Shown here: one piece after another, positions 28,001 to 34,598 of the stretch
Position numbering within the stretch: position 1 is the stretch's first letter
Layout: the number at the start of each line of letters is the position of its first letter
NCBI GenBank assembly: GCA_033964015.1
Contig: CM066919.1
Location: 14,301,646-14,365,645, forward strand
Length of the DNA: 64,000 bases
Direction: 5' to 3'
Source of the DNA: Scolanthus callimorphus
Taxonomy: Eukaryota; Cnidaria; Anthozoa; Actiniaria; Edwardsiidae
The notes under the pieces: generated by a model
What the model was told of the DNA's origin: nothing
The model's database searches: none
Seen by the model: only the letters and a program-made list of their open reading frames with translations
Made by a program: the position numbers and the translations under genes

Positions 28001-30015
28001 GCCATGAGCAGAATCACATACGCACAGCGGGCTTCCTGTGTGTCACACAATATTCAATTCGAATAAGGTGAGAGAAGATAGAAATTTTCACGACAACCCC
28101 CAAACTGATTATTCTTACCACCTATGAGGAAGTGGTTTGATTACGTTTTACACCATACCCGCCCAGCGTAATTAATCGAACGTTCGGTAATCGAACTCAA
28201 TCCATGTCGAACGAATACCAATCGTTCGATTGATTTTCGGATTGTTCGGCAATCGAAAACAATCCCGGGGGGGGGGGGGGGGGGGGGGGGGGTAGGGGCG
28301 ACTGCCATATATTTGGTCGGGGGTGATCGTCGCATCTTTTCGAGGGATTAAAATCACAGGAAATCGTCTGTTTTAGGGGTGATTTTGATCTGCGATAAGA
28401 TTTGAGGGAGATTGGTAGGGCCTAATTATGTGTCCAAATTGTTTTGTCTCATTATGGAGCTTCTAAAAACCGTGTAAGAAAGAGGGAGATTACTCGATGA
28501 GAAGACAATAAATTAGACAACATTTTAGTCAACCACGGATTATTTCTTGATGAGTATCTATTAGGGTAACAAGTTATTTGAGCCACGCCCTTTTTTGGTA
28601 TATATTAGGGGTGAAAAAAACTAAAAATTCCCGACGATCATCCCCAACCAAAGCATATGGGAGTCCCCCCCCTTCCCCTCCGGGACACAATCGAACCAGG
28701 CAAAATCTTCACAATAGAACACAATCGAACATTAAAGAGAGAACAAATTTAATTGAGCCATATAATAAACGAATTATTAACCTCACTTGCTCGGTCTGTA
28801 CGGGAAATGTCAGACCTCGGTCTTTTTGTACAGACCTCGCTATCGCTCGGTGGTCTGTACTGCAAGACCTCGGTCTGATATTTCCCGTGCAGACCTCGCG
28901 CACGGTTAATAATCTCTTAATATAGTGCAGAATTTGTAACAGACCTGAACTACTAGAGGTGGCATGAGCATGCTGCCTGATTTGCTAGAACGGATCCAAT
29001 GTGGTAAAAAAATGTTTCCTTTTTACCCCCAAAAGGTACAGATGGCCGATTTTAACCCCTAAAACCTAAAACCCATGGACGACAAACATCCCCACAGCAA
29101 ATTGCTGTTAACTCGACGTATTTTCCTTGTCACACATTATTCATAATTACCGAACAAAATCGAACAATCCAATCGGTGTTTGATTGAGTCCGATTGTTTT
29201 TTTGTTCGGATTTGTTCGATTGATTACGCCGGGCTAGTCTCCTACCATTCCTACGCAGCCCGTGTTTTGTGTCGGTTTTGTGGGGAGGGAAGCATTGCGT
29301 GACCGACACAAAACACGGGGCTGCGTAGGAGACTAACGCCGGGGCTATTGGAAGTAATTCGTTTTTCTATGTAGACCGGTTACTGGCTTCTTCAATTTCA
29401 AATGGTCGCTCCACAGAGTTATGCTCACGTATCTGTCAGGGGCACCCAACGATCATTTTGGGTAAAATATCTGTTCGGTGGCGCAACTGAAAATTTCGCT
29501 TCAAAATTTCAAGCTTTAACTTTCGCATATACAGCATATAGATTATAAATTCCCTGGATGTTTCGAATTGCACAACAAGTTCAATTTTACTGGTTTTGGG
29601 AGGATTTTTCCCCTTAAAAAGGTCACCTAGAATTTTCGGATAGAGTTTTTCGCCTGGCATTTTCGGAAGACGTGATTTTCGTTTCAACCCCTAAAATTTT
29701 CGCAACCGAAAAGGTTATAAAATTTGTTGGGGATTAAAAATAGTTTACAATCATTTGTTATGCTCGGCAACTACTCATATTGCATTGCTGAGCTGTTTAA
29801 CGGCATTATCTCGGTAGATGCCCTTGATCTGTCCTGAGCATGAGTAAACATACAAAAGTACTCAAGAAAGTAAAAGCTCTCAAAACGACCATTAACTAAC
29901 TTACCCTTGCGCCAAGGACGACTGGTATCGGGAGCAGGAGTATTGGCGTCAGTAAAATGATTAAGTATCGTCTCCAACTAGCACTCTGCGAGAGAACTTC
30001 TCTAAATCTTCCCAT
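4306..30015 (-). CDS. SLC13A: SLC13-family Na+/carboxylate (or sulfate) cotransporter gene, 5' part, six visible exons
   Basis: Gene-level entry. SLC13 proteins are plasma-membrane, sodium-coupled carriers of di- and tricarboxylates or sulfate. Six minus-strand exons encode, in order, the N-terminal membrane segment, the stretch with the family motifs WVTEVIPLA and [30 protein letters not shown] followed by TTAMMVP, a [10 protein letters not shown] loop, a further membrane helix, and a cytoplasmic stretch ending [11 protein letters not shown]. These follow the linear order of vertebrate SLC13A2/A3/A5. Exon joins agree in phase between exons 1-2, 2-3, 4-5 and 5-6. Exon 3 ends in phase 2 while exon 4 begins in phase 0, so a short exon of length 3n+1 probably lies between 10634 and 20993. 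The C-terminal half lies beyond base 1. The introns are repeat-filled. Substrate (citrate, succinate or sulfate) cannot be decided from this part. Confidence 0.93.
4970..6864. mobile_element. Harbinger-like non-autonomous DNA transposon with TTA target duplication
   Basis: The left end GGGACGTGTCATTATTTA at 4970 recurs inverted at the right end (TAAATAATGACACGTCCC, ending 6864), and both are flanked by TTA (4967-4969 and 6865-6867). A 3-bp TWA duplication is typical of PIF/Harbinger elements. Both subterminal regions carry short direct repeats of GGGAGGGTC followed by AATTTTTTT. No transposase ORF was seen. Confidence 0.65.
5174..6440 (+). repeat. Internal direct duplication inside the Harbinger-like element
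   Basis: Two diverged direct copies, about 5174-5480 and 6138-6440, begin AATTTCGGCGCGCTTCGCGC and share the later block ATAGAAATTCGT...CGCTTCGCGCACATGAATA. A short related fragment (GTGCGCTTCGCGCGCAAAAA) also occurs near 16383. The element therefore contains a tandemly duplicated core with about 660 bases between the copies. Confidence 0.65.
7036..7158 (-). CDS. SLC13A: SLC13 exon (helix after the TGTG block)
   Basis: The acceptor CTCTACAG precedes [20 protein letters not shown], then [18 protein letters not shown] and CC. The donor is TGTAG|GTAGGG. The F-x-x-W-F-x-F-A-F-P-x-M pattern with a following hydrophobic helix is the family's next conserved block. It enters and leaves in phase 2, matching both neighbours: the preceding exon's AG plus this exon's T makes a serine codon. 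Confidence 0.92.
7411..8756 (-). mobile_element. Helentron-like non-autonomous element with satellite core
   Basis: The ends share GCGGAGCTCCCG at 7414-7425 with its inverse CGGGAGCTCCGC at 8721-8732. Read on the minus strand the element starts with a small hairpin (TTTAGCC...GGCTAAA) next to AGCGGAGCTCC and ends GGGAGCTCCGCTA. This matches the ends of the two elements at 33.3-36.1 kb. Subterminal inverted repeats, a short terminal hairpin and a tandem-repeat core are the layout described for Helentron-associated elements. The classification is an inference. Confidence 0.5.
7540..8510 (+). repeat. About 7.5 copies of a 128-bp tandem repeat rich in TGACGTCA
   Basis: The period is about 128 bases, judged from the repeated start of CATGACGTCAT at 7666, 7794, 7922, 8050 and 8178. 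Each unit carries CACGTGACATGACGTCATCG followed by ATGACGTCA, that is an E-box plus two palindromic CRE-type octamers forming a 20-bp perfect palindrome, and then CTAGGTGACCAAACTTGGGT. About 13 TGACGTCA and 6-7 CACGTG copies are present. A diverged related fragment lies at about 52970-53090. Confidence 0.85.
8838..10113. mobile_element. Long terminal-inverted-repeat (foldback) element, TA-flanked
   Basis: GACTAGACGAA at 8838 and its inverse at 10113 start arms of about 165 bases with roughly 80-90% identity by eye. They include GCATTTTTTAGTAAAAG, the GAATCCGAATTTT block and TGACGTCATGATTGACAGCT. Further inside, a second inverted pair contains GGCGGATCCAAGATGGCCGCC. The flanks are TA. There is no transposase ORF. 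Confidence 0.7.
10503..10633 (-). CDS. SLC13A: SLC13 exon ([10 protein letters not shown] block)
   Basis: After the acceptor CGTGATGCAG the minus strand encodes [20 protein letters not shown], then [18 protein letters not shown] and NGQAQ. The donor is AAAG|GTGAGG. The [10 protein letters not shown](P/S)N block is highly conserved in SLC13 transporters. The exon enters in phase 0 and leaves in phase 2. Its entry phase does not match the phase-2 end of the exon at 20994-21224, so at least one exon between them is unidentified. Confidence 0.92.
11225..11740 (+). pseudogene. LINE reverse transcriptase fragment (CR1/L2-like), broken
   Basis: A plus-strand reading includes [20 protein letters not shown], which corresponds to reverse-transcriptase motif A (the F/D-x-x-K-A-F-D type). 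In another frame [10 protein letters not shown] follows, corresponding to the Y/F-x-D-D catalytic box, and later a K-L-L-G-x-x-I-S motif. Frame changes and stops separate these pieces, so it is a dead fragment of a non-LTR retrotransposon. Both ends are truncated. Confidence 0.75.
12629..15148. mobile_element. Foldback element (outer copy) interrupted by a copy of its own family
   Basis: The ends CACAGGCTTCCCAGGATC and GATCCTGGGACGCCTGTG are inverted. The left arm 12629-13120 pairs with about 14660-15148 at high identity, and the centre (about 14376-14660) is itself an inverted repeat around GTCGAGGGGTGGGCCAGACA. The left arm breaks off at 13120 and resumes at 14376. No coding region was found. 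The target duplication of the outer copy is not evident. Confidence 0.8.
13121..14368. mobile_element. Foldback element (inner copy) with 7-8 bp target duplication
   Basis: The ends are CATAGGCTTCCC and GGGAAGCCTATG. Two arms of about 570 bases (13121-13692 and 13796-14368) flank a 103-base spacer. The duplication GTAAAGT(C) occurs at 13114-13120 and 14369-14375. Removing the insert plus one duplication restores the outer copy's CCAGTAAAGTCCGTCCC, which is confirmed by the intact inverse arm near 14648-14672. A 7-8 bp duplication suggests hAT-type mobilisation. Confidence 0.82.
15149..20374. other. SLC13 intron, minor repeats only
   Basis: Visible items are a 24-base inverted pair (15693-15716 with 15747-15770, TTGCCCACTAAGGGCGTTGG type), a G tract at 16132-16152, a TTG microsatellite at about 18364-18387, and CCAATCAG motifs near 16870 and 16920. 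The exon missing between the SLC13 exons at 10503 and 20994 may lie here but was not recognised. Confidence 0.5.
20375..20520. repeat. Near-perfect hairpin repeat, GGGAAACAGCGAG type
   Basis: The arm CACTTAATGACTGCTCCCGA with GGGAAACAGCGAGTTTTG returns inverted about 100 bases later (CAAAACTCGCTGTTTCCCGA and onward to TCATTAAGTG). The centre carries GTTTCCCGAG...GAGGGAAAC as a smaller palindrome. A second hairpin of related composition lies at 20861-20982. Confidence 0.75.
20861..20982. repeat. Hairpin repeat related to the one at 20.4 kb
   Basis: ACTGGAAACTCGGGAAAGCA with GTATGTTT and GACCGCTGATGTTTCC pairs with GGAAACATCAGCGGTC, AAACATACTGTTTCCC and TTCCAGT. The loop is about 12 bases. Together with 20375-20520 it may form the two ends of one element of about 610 bases in SLC13 intron 3 (inference). 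Confidence 0.6.
20994..21224 (-). CDS. SLC13A: SLC13 exon 3 ([15 protein letters not shown] motif and cytoplasmic loop)
   Basis: A strong acceptor (pyrimidine tract TCTCTTTCAG) precedes an exon encoding [20 protein letters not shown] and [16 protein letters not shown], then a charged hydrophilic loop rich in K, D and E that ends ...ENDHGE. The [11 protein letters not shown] region is part of the conserved SLC13 transport core (the family's SNT motif). The most likely donor is GAGTG|GTAATT at 20993-20992, leaving phase 2. The loop between this motif and the next conserved block is variable in the family, which fits the extra small exon that the phases demand. Confidence 0.92.
21400..24025 (+). 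pseudogene. BEL/Pao retrotransposon pol remnant (RT-RNase H-integrase)
   Basis: In order: RT with [12 protein letters not shown] and the catalytic [10 protein letters not shown] box near 21640; RNase H-like stretches [15 protein letters not shown] and [11 protein letters not shown] with [12 protein letters not shown]; an integrase zinc-finger region with CITCRKSRR; the integrase core with [20 protein letters not shown] and NGVVESLIK. The motif order and sequences are those of the BEL/Pao group. Stops at about 21868, 22279 and 23092, plus frame changes, make it non-functional. Gag and LTRs were not found, so it is a truncated relic. It lies antisense inside SLC13 intron 2. Confidence 0.85.
23263..23514. 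mobile_element. 252-bp MITE inserted in the BEL/Pao integrase
   Basis: The ends CACCTGTTTCAATTAACGTT and AACGTTAATTGAAATAGGTG form inverted repeats of about 50 bases, flanked by TA (23261-23262 and 23515-23516). Removing it restores the integrase reading from FGPIH into the block encoding [17 protein letters not shown]. It is therefore younger than the retrotransposon it interrupts. Confidence 0.88.
24026..24976. other. SLC13 intron, no feature recognised
   Basis: AT-rich sequence between the BEL/Pao relic and the ATT microsatellite. No exon, RNA gene or inverted repeat was recognised. Confidence 0.5.
24977..25097 (+). repeat. ATT trinucleotide microsatellite
   Basis: About 35 consecutive ATT units run to about 25072, followed by a short ATCATTGATGTTGTTGTTATT decay. 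Length is likely polymorphic. Confidence 0.95.
25170..26526. mobile_element. Large foldback element with TTTTCTGAAAACAG repeats
   Basis: GGATACTTTGCGGCCAACCT at 25170 recurs inverted at 26526 (AGGTTGGCCGCGAAGTATCC). The arms extend about 400 bases, including CCCGTTTACTCAACTTTGGA. Each arm holds several copies of a small palindrome of the CCTGTTTTCTGAAAACAG type. The centre has G/C homopolymer tracts (about 25542-25561, 25672-25686, 25947-25963, 26136-26150), again inverted. No ORF. Confidence 0.8.
26527..27769. other. SLC13 intron with a dispersed repeat (about 26823-26955)
   Basis: AATTTCGGCACCTTCTG through CGTATTTCACTCGATTTGCA recurs as a diverged direct copy at about 40263-40383. The segment also has GGCCGCCATTATGGAGCCCC facing GGGGCTCCAACATGGCGGCT (about 27051-27096), a YY1-like inverted pair, and an A tract near 27330-27346. 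No exon seen. Confidence 0.55.
27770..28035 (-). CDS. SLC13A: SLC13 exon 2 (helices 2-3, [10 protein letters not shown] motif)
   Basis: The exon follows an acceptor ending ACACACAG on the minus strand and encodes 88 codons plus two bases. It begins [19 protein letters not shown] and continues through [20 protein letters not shown] to [30 protein letters not shown] and GSQPRR. These are signature stretches of the SLC13 family, and the two hydrophobic runs are membrane helices. The donor is CGAAG|GTTGGT. It enters in phase 0 and leaves in phase 2, so it joins exon 3 to give ...QPR-R-LMLGFM, as in vertebrate homologues. Confidence 0.95.
28161..29234. mobile_element. Foldback element with ATCGAACAAT-type arms, in SLC13 intron 1
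   Basis: GCCCAGCGTAATTAATCGAA at 28161 pairs with TTGATTACGCCGGGC ending 29234. The arms are built of repeats of ATCGAAC and GTTCGGTAATCGA. A G tract (28267-28292) lies in the left part. A nested hairpin occupies 28768-28918. No ORF. Confidence 0.7.
28768..28918. repeat. Nested palindrome, GGTCTGTACGGGAAAT type
   Basis: The arm from ATTATTAACCTCACTTGCTC through GTACGGGAAATGTCAGACCT returns inverted as CAGACCGAGGTCTTGCAGTA and TTTCCCGTGCAGACCT, ending ACGGTTAATAAT. The apex is CCTCGCTATCGCTCGG. It belongs to the class of palindromes with a CG-rich apex seen elsewhere in the window. Confidence 0.7.
29235..29335. repeat. Hairpin repeat adjoining the foldback element
   Basis: TAGTCTCCTAC and CTACGCAGCCCGTGTTTTGT (to 29276) pair with ACACAAAACACGGGGCTGCG and GTAGGAGACTA (29302-29335). 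The loop is about 25 bases. Confidence 0.7.
29905..30015 (-). CDS. SLC13A: SLC13 exon 1 (start codon and first membrane helix)
   Basis: On the minus strand ATG at 30015 opens 37 codons that end at a consensus donor, AGG|GTAAGT (donor GT at 29904-29903). The peptide has a short basic N-terminus (MGRFREV, then SWRRY) followed by a hydrophobic run, [18 protein letters not shown]. This is the usual SLC13 start, a short cytoplasmic tail then helix 1. It ends in phase 0, which matches exon 2. The first ATG upstream of the helix was taken as the start. Any untranslated leader lies above 30015 and was not delimited. Confidence 0.88.
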
Positions 30016-30477
30016 CACGGATCATCTGTTAGTGTCTGTGTGTGTAGGTAGCGGGGTCGATGGGGGTTTGTTAGGACTCTGTTTACTTCTGCTGGGACCA
30101 ACAGGCAGTCTTATGGCCGACGAAAGATAATTTTCCTAGTATCAGGTTTTGCTATGATATCAATTTTCTCCGGGTTTCTATTATTCTACAGGGATCACAT
30201 TTCCCACACAAGGCACTGACAATCACGAGAGACGAGCAGGGCGCGTGGCGGGCAAGGAAGAATTGCTACAATTATAGAACTAAGATATATGGGATCGCCC
30301 CTTTTCTATTGGCCGTTTCAGACTGTCAATCACATGCTGCATAAAAGAAACTCTCTGAAACGCCGTGGAGAAATGGGGCTACAGTCACTGAACATGAGTC
30401 TGCGTGATCTCGGAAACATGTAATATAAAGCAGCTTTGAGAAACCTGTACTGGAAATAGCTTATAGCTCGAACCCGC

Positions 30478-30540
30478 ATGCGACATGCGACCTGTGATCT
30501 GCGACCTGTGACCTGTGACCTGCGACCTGCGACCTGCAAA
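30478..30540 (+). repeat. Heptamer tandem repeat, (T/C)GYGACC
   Basis: About nine units of the form GCGACCT / GTGACCT run in a row about 460-525 bases upstream of the SLC13 start codon. Units differ at the third base position in a patchy way. Confidence 0.85.
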
Positions 30541-31249
30541 TGAGACCCCCCCCCCCCCCACCCCTCTGGAATTTCCAAAGAACCTTGCAGTATTTGTATG
30601 GAAAAGATCAGGTAAATTGACTCCCCCCCCCCCCCCCCCCCCCTTCCCCTCCTCCCCTTCAGTCCGGGTTTAATCCATGATTAAATCTGAGCGCGCGCTG
30701 GTGGTGTTGCTAGAAAGTGGTTTAACTTTAATCTGGGTTTAAATACGGCAAATCCAGGGTTAAATTTAAAACACCTTTTGGGGGTGGTTTAAATCGCTAA
30801 TCCAGGGTTAACTGGGCTAACAACAACTATTGGGCCATGAATTACTATTGAAAATGTTTTAATAAATGTTTACCGAGGTTTTTTTGGGTCCGAAAAGTTG
30901 TGAGACCTCAAACCAAGAAAGTACTAGGGCTCTGAAAATATCGAGTGTAATGAAATGAGTGTTGTTAAATTAAACTTGACGGGAGCGTGGTGAATTATAA
31001 GTGTGGAAAAATCCTTTTTAAAAAACAATTAGTCTTTGTAAGTCTGCAGCCGATCGCAAGATAAAACTATTTCTCTAACAAAACAAACTATCATATACCC
31101 TTGCGTGACATTTTCAAATTTACTTGTAATTACACTGAAACTATTCTAGAACTATTTGCCGAGAGATCATTGCTCAGGAAATCTAAACATCAACAATGGC
31201 TATTTGAATTGAATACAAAGAGGAAAATACTAATCTGCAGACCAGAAAA

Positions 31250-31316
31250 TGCAGACTGCAGACTAGAAAATGCAGACTGGAAAATGCAGACTGGAAAATG
31301 CAGACCGGAAAATGGT
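31250..31316 (+). repeat. 16-bp minisatellite, GCAGACTGGAAAAT
   Basis: About four to five imperfect units of AATGCAGACTGGAAAA lie in tandem, with variants CCAG, CTAG and CCGG in the middle. Confidence 0.8.
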
Positions 31317-31483
31317 GCTAGAAAATTAACTTATCGTTAAAATTGTGAAATAATGCTTTCCTACGTAACAACGTGAGCAGGAAAGCGTTTTCATTGCGGT
31401 TCCGTAGCATACCTTCTATTGTCATTGGACAATAGAATCTTTAATAATATTTAACAATTAGACCTCGAGGCCGAATGTGCTAT

Positions 31484-33027
31484 GACAGGGTCCAGAAGGG
31501 GTAAAATGGGAGCTGGGATTGGCCTTATTTTAGGCTGGGAAATGGGATTGGGGTCACTGGGACTGGGATTTGACCACTGGGACTGGGAATTAACGTCCAA
31601 TAAACTGGGAATGGGATTCTATATTATTTCCCTTTTCCTTGTAAAACGATAAAAACGTCGTTTTAAAATAATTGCCAGGATAAATCAGTGTACGTAAACA
31701 TGTTAAAAAGACATACTACCGAAACAGGTAGAGCGTTTATTAGGCTCGAGAAAAAACACTCGTTTCTAGACAAAAACATTCACGATGTAGTTTGAATTCC
31801 TTTACTGAGGTCAGTGATGCGTGCAACTCAAATATTTCAATACGGAAAAATTTCAACTTAAAACACAAGAAAAGGCATCTGCTCGTGTTTTCTACTAATT
31901 TTATGAGGTAAGAAATACAAATCAGTGTGTTATTTTCCAATTTTGAACGATTTTCTGTGGCAGCGACTGAACGCATGATTGATTTCGTGCGAAGGAATGC
32001 AATCAGACTCGCCAACGTTTTTGTCTGAAAACGAGCGCTTTTTGTCGAGCCCGATAAACGCTCTACCTGTTTCGGTAGTAAGAAAGATAAAACGACAAAA
32101 AAGAATTAACTGTACAGCGGTTTCTTGTTTGGTTACCAGTCTCACACATTAATCCATCTGATATGACTCTTCCAATATCGGCGGCTTTGGCTGAAACCTC
32201 GGGGGAAGGGGGGAAGAGCCCTTGATAAAAATAGATGGGGTGCTCGTCGGGAAAATTGATTTTAACCCCAAAAGGGAAAGCAAATTGGGTGTGGTCAACA
32301 GATACTTTTACCCCTAGGTGGTAGCAAATTGGACGAAAAATTGCAAGGGAAGTCCCTCTTTGACTTGTACGTGGGAACTGGGGAAATAATCTGCAAGAAG
32401 GCAGGGGTAGAAGAATCGAGCAAGACACGTGGGTTTGCAGACCTCGCTTTGGAGATCGATTAACCACATAGAACCTGGAAGCAAGAAAAAAGCTCAAATT
32501 TTGTCTTAGCACGGTTGACATGATAATGTTTGTCAAAAGTGAATCAATATCGCTTATTGTTCGGGTCATTCAAAGACTCGTAGACTAGAGTCATACATTA
32601 CTATTAGCAGTAAAACCACTGTGGATCTGTGGACTCCGCAGTTAGCAAAACCGCTCAGAAAAGGATGACTGAAATAAATATACCTGATAGCACAAACTTT
32701 TGCTTGTATTAGAGTGGTTTCAATAAATCCATAAAACACATTGGAACTACCAAAGAGTCATAGTCAAGGCAGCATATTAAAAGAGAACAATTGAGGTAGA
32801 GCGTAATAGTGTGTTATACGCTACTATCTGCTTCACGGATTAATGGAAACTACTCTAGAACAGTTTACACATCACTTTTTTACTCACTGGGATTTCTGAA
32901 AAAAAAGTCTGACTGGGATTTCTGGAAAAAACGTTACTGGGACTGGGATTTGGCGATTGGGACTGGGATTTGGCGAAAATTTACACTGGGAATGGGATTG
33001 GGACCCCCCTTCTGGACCCTGCTATGA
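31484..33027. mobile_element. Inverted-repeat element with GGGACTGGGATTT repeats
   Basis: CTATGACAGGGTCCAGAAGG at about 31480 pairs with CCTTCTGGACCCTGCTATGA at about 33008-33027. Both subterminal zones carry repeats of GACTGGGATT. It holds a nested MITE at 31716-32078. The outer flanks include a further inverted pair (ACAATTAGACCTC near 31455 and GAGGTCTAATTGT near 33088), suggesting insertion into yet another element. Confidence 0.6.
31716..32078. mobile_element. Nested TA-flanked MITE with CTACCGAAACAGG ends
   Basis: The ends CTACCGAAACAGGTAGAGCG and CGCTCTACCTGTTTCGGTAG are inverted over about 65 bases with TA on each side (31714-31715, 32079-32080). The length is 363 bases. It lies inside the element at 31484-33027 and is therefore younger. 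Confidence 0.82.
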
Positions 33028-33284
33028 TGAATAGACCATGAGGCCGAACGCCGAATGGTCTATTGATATCATAGCACATGAGGACGAGAGGTCTAATTGT
33101 TTTAGTATAAACCAACTAGTCAGTTTTGCCAATGAATTCCATTATTTTATGTTGAAAAAATCAAGTTTTTGCAAAGAAAGGCGGTGGTTTTGCCAGGCAC
33201 GGTCTATCACTAATATAGACCATTAGTAGCTCAGCCAATCAGAATGCAGGATTTGTAATAGACCATTAGTTGGTTTATACTAAA

Positions 33285-34598
33285 TAGATTTAGGCAATGC
33301 CTAAAAGCGGAACTCCAATCACGTCTTACTCACAGGGAGCTCACCTTTACAGTTTAAATCAAGAAAATTCATGTTACCATTATATGGCAATGATAGTATT
33401 AGCGCGTTCTGATATGCTAACAAGTCGCAGTTCACGACCGACAAAAGATAATCTCCTTGAAATAAAATGAAAAATAAGATTTTCAGCGAAATCTACAACA
33501 AAGAATACTTGACATAGTATTTGTCTCATTGTACTAACTATATCTAACATGTGACAAAGGAAAATCAAGGCTAGAATATCAGAAATGACCTGTTTACATA
33601 AGAATAAGGCAAAGCAGGGCCAAAAAGTCAAGCTTACTCAAAACTATAATTCGAGTTTAGCCGGAGAAAAAGAAACCTTGAGGGAGCCAACTAAAGCAGC
33701 AAAACGTAAAAGTTACATGTAAAGTCAGAATTTTCTCATCAGGAATGCAATAAACATGGAAGCTAAAAATATAAATAGCATAAGAAGCAATTTCAAGCTT
33801 TGTGCTTACCGATAACTGATAGTGAAGTCGTTTCTTTCCTCCGAAAGTCTCCGTCGTCTTGAGTTGAATTCATTCTTACTTGGCAAGCTTTTGCAAAAAG
33901 CCAAATTTCCTAAATATATTATTCGGCTAAAACCATTGCAATTTTCTGTTATTGTCAATCCTGTTCAATCCAGTTCTGGCTCCCTGTTCGTAGATCTCAT
34001 ATGAGTATTCGAAGAACACGTCGTTTGCAGCTTTTACGAAAGAAACTGTTGTTTTTCTTCAGAAGAACGCCGAAGTCTTGCTTCGCCGTGGGCCGGGTAT
34101 TCTGTAATCTAGCCTTTGAATCTTTTGCAACTCCCTCATAGTTTCTCCAAAATGACTAAACAACATTATGAAATATCGGCGAAGGAATCGAATCCGAAGT
34201 ATTTTGACAATCATTAGAGAATTCTTTTGAGCAAATTTGGCGTGGTTCGCACCCACGAGTTTGTCTCAGTTTGACTCAACAAAAATTTCGTCTGAATTAA
34301 CTCGAGCGAGCCGACGCGGGCGCATGTTTTGTGAGTTTTTTTCGGCGGGAAAATGAAGGAGCGACTTCCGGTCCGTGTCCTCTGCCAAGCTGCCAAGCTC
34401 AGTGATCCAAGACGGACTGTGATTGGCTGTGTACACGGGTCGCCACTAACGCAAGTGCTCATGCGTAAATAAGAGCCCGCGATGTTTTCGTAAGCCGCTG
34501 AACGTATCGTTTTGGCTTGGATGGGTTGCTTTCTCATGTGACGTTGAATGATACGTATGGGGATCCACTCCGTGCCTTCGGCACGGGGAGTTCCGCTA
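33285..34598 (+). mobile_element. Helentron-like element, copy B
   Basis: The 5' side is a perfect hairpin TTTAGGCAATGCCTAAA (33289) followed by AGCGGAACTCC. The 3' side is a hairpin CCGTGCCTTCGGCACGG followed by GGAGTTCCGCTAA. The subterminal inverted repeats (GCGGAACTCC / GGAGTTCCGC), 3' hairpin and CTAA-T end resemble Helitron/Helentron termini. The interior has no transposase but carries a promoter-like segment (see findings). Copy C follows at once. Confidence 0.55.

Larger units (their letters stand above)
30016..31483. other. Upstream region of SLC13: simple repeats, possible promoter
   Basis: Between the SLC13 start codon and the next mobile element no gene is seen. Present are a heptamer repeat (30478-30540), C tracts at about 30547-30559 and 30625-30643, and a 16-bp minisatellite (31250-31316). 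The SLC13 promoter should lie here if its leader is short, but no TATA box or initiator could be fixed. Confidence 0.45.

Noticed and set aside
32063..32569. Minus-strand frame of 168 codons
   Set aside because: It spans the boundary of a nested MITE and has no recognisable motif, so it is probably chance in repeat sequence.
34214..34537. Minus-strand frames of 107-130 codons conserved between copies B and C
   Set aside because: Conservation follows from the recent duplication. Frames differ in length, and the third copy at 56.8 kb does not keep them open, so coding is unlikely; a promoter/first-exon origin fits better.
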